Assembly: GCA_947449835.1 (NCBI GenBank) | Contig: CANFSZ010000007.1 | Coordinates: 16,562 to 80,561 of the forward strand | From: Opitutia bacterium | Lineage (GTDB): Bacteria; Verrucomicrobiota; Verrucomicrobiia; Opitutales; Opitutaceae | Length of the DNA: 64,000 nucleotides | Direction: 5' to 3' | Shown: positions 62,973 through 64,000 of the stretch, in pieces | Numbering within the stretch: the first letter of the stretch is position 1 | How the letters are laid out: every line of letters starts with the position of its first letter | Position numbers and translations under genes: made by a program | The notes under the pieces: generated by a model | Databases searched by the model: none | The model's input: the letters and a program-made list of their open reading frames with translations, nothing else | What the model was told of the DNA's origin: nothing

Positions 62973-64000
62973 ATGAAGCCACCCACCGAAACCGACATCT
63001 TGCCCGATTCCGCCGAAGCCGCCGCCATGGAAAATCCCGCCGTCGGCATCGACCAGTCCGCCGGTAATTTCTCCTACAACATGGAGTACGCCTTCGACGC
63101 CGGCACCGGCCTCAGCGAAGACACGATCCGCTACATCAGCTCCGTGAAAAAAGAGGCACCGTGGATCCTCGAGTTTCGCCTCAAGGCGCTGAAAAAATTC
63201 TTCTCGATGCCCATGCCCACGCACTGGGCGACGAAGGACCTCGAGAATATCGATTTTCAAAAAATCCGCTACTACCTCTCGCAAGGTCAGAAACCGAAAC
63301 GCACCTGGGACGAAGTCCCCGACGACATCAAAAAAACCTTCGAGCGCCTCGGCATCCCCGAGCAGGAGCGCAAATTCCTCGCCGGCGTCGAGGCCCAATT
63401 CGACTCCGAAGCCGCCTACTCCAACATCAAGGAAATCGTCTCCAAACAGGGCGTCATTTTCGTCAACTCCACCGAGGGTCTTCGCGAGCATCCCGAGCTC
63501 TTCAAAAAATTCTTCGGCAAAGTCATCCCCACCGGTGACAACAAATTCTCCGCGCTCAACAGCGCCGTGTTCTCCGGCGGCTCCTTCATCTACGTGCCGC
63601 CCGGCGTAAAAGTCGCCCAACCCCTCCAAGCCTATTTCCGCATCAACGCGGAAAACTTCGGCCAATTCGAGCGCACGCTCATCATCGCCGACGAAGGCTC
63701 CGAGGTCGTCTACATGGAAGGCTGCACCGCGCCGAAATTCTCCACCTCGACGCTCCACAGCGCCGTCGTCGAACTCGTCGCCCTCAAAGGCGCGAAGATC
63801 CAATACATCACCGTCCAAAACTGGGCCAACAACGTCTTCAATCTCGTCACCAAACGCGGCATCGCCCACGAAGACGCCGAGATCAAGTGGATCGACTGCA
63901 ACATCGGCAGCCGCCTCACGATGAAATATCCGGGTGTCGTCCTCAAGGGCGAGCGCGCCCGCGGCGAAGTGCTCTCGATCGCCCTTGCCAACGACGGCCA
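62973..64000 (+). CDS. sufB: Fe-S cluster assembly scaffold SufB, N-terminal part
   Basis: The first 342 codons of SufB are in the window, from ATG 62973 to the right edge. Visible motifs are [58 protein letters not shown] and [11 protein letters not shown], all typical of SufB, which receives sulfur and builds clusters with SufC and SufD. The first 25 residues ([13 protein letters not shown]) are an unconserved leader. The C-terminus and sufD lie outside the window. Confidence 0.94.
   Translation, partial: MKPPTETDILPDSAEAAAMENPAVGIDQSAGNFSYNMEYAFDAGTGLSEDTIRYISSVKKEAPWILEFRLKALKKFFSMPMPTHWATKDLENIDFQKIRYYLSQGQKPKRTWDEVPDDIKKTFERLGIPEQERKFLAGVEAQFDSEAAYSNIKEIVSKQGVIFVNSTEGLREHPELFKKFFGKVIPTGDNKFSALNSAVFSGGSFIYVPPGVKVAQPLQAYFRINAENFGQFERTLIIADEGSEVVYMEGCTAPKFSTSTLHSAVVELVALKGAKIQYITVQNWANNVFNLVTKRGIAHEDAEIKWIDCNIGSRLTMKYPGVVLKGERARGEVLSIALANDG

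Noticed and set aside
62919..63869. A long minus-strand frame over sufB
   Set aside because: SufB motifs on the plus strand are unmistakable, and the antisense frame is low complexity.
1..64000. tRNA, rRNA, CRISPR arrays, transposases and phage genes
   Set aside because: I looked for clover-leaf-like tRNA segments, regularly spaced repeats and transposase or integrase motifs and saw none; a search with tRNAscan-SE and ISfinder would be decisive.

Overview
The window looks like chromosomal DNA from a Verrucomicrobiota bacterium of the Opitutus/Opitutaceae type. This is an inference from several traits: high GC, large TonB-dependent receptors with Oar-like N-termini, a Bacteroidetes-like serine palmitoyltransferase, a split DUF2126/transglutaminase pair, and starts that almost never carry a Shine-Dalgarno motif (a pyrimidine-rich leader is common instead). 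No RNA gene, insertion sequence, phage gene or CRISPR array was seen.

Layout. 1-1517: a MacAB-like export pair, cut by the left edge. 1683-3566: a sugar-nucleotide epimerase and a dolichol-phosphate-mannose-synthase-like glycosyltransferase. 3782-7033: an Oar-like TonB receptor. 7118-11915: a TMTC-like membrane/TPR protein, a DUF3299-like secreted protein and an exported alkaline phosphatase. 12034-14888: a deoxysugar operon in which RmlB and RmlA are joined by one protein resembling the plant bifunctional 3,5-epimerase/4-reductase (NRS/ER, UER1); no rmlC is seen.

14988-36490 is a large surface-glycan region: GT2 and GT4 glycosyltransferases, an SDR epimerase, methyltransferases, a flippase-like/LPG-synthase-like membrane protein and at least seven polytopic GT-C-like proteins. 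Six of these form two paralogous families, here called A and B, that alternate between 23.9 and 34.3 kb in what looks like a duplicated divergent B-A module. 36606-45284 looks like lipid and glycolipid synthesis: serine palmitoyltransferase-like enzyme, two GT4s, an MGDG-synthase-like GT28, a complete ketosynthase, an ACP-dehydratase fusion lacking its catalytic histidine, and another GT4.

45281-51674 holds housekeeping genes (YbgC thioesterase, QueG, shikimate kinase, threonine aldolase) and a transglutaminase/DUF2126 pair. 51834-59855 holds two more TonB receptors, a decayed receiver-domain relic, a GNAT acetyltransferase and two tandem M19 dipeptidases, one cytosolic and one exported. 60035-64000 holds thioredoxin reductase, a VanY-like peptidase, an unusual Fur-family regulator behind two 7-1-7 operator-like repeats, sufC and the start of sufB.

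How the genes work together: the deoxysugar enzymes would supply activated rhamnose-like sugar to the cytosolic GT2/GT4 enzymes, lipid-linked sugars would feed the GT-C proteins on the periplasmic face, and the ketosynthase/ACP/SPT/GT28 set would make a glycosylated membrane lipid. The Fur-like regulator probably controls itself and possibly the Suf iron-sulfur cluster genes. These pathway links are inferences from family membership and gene order.
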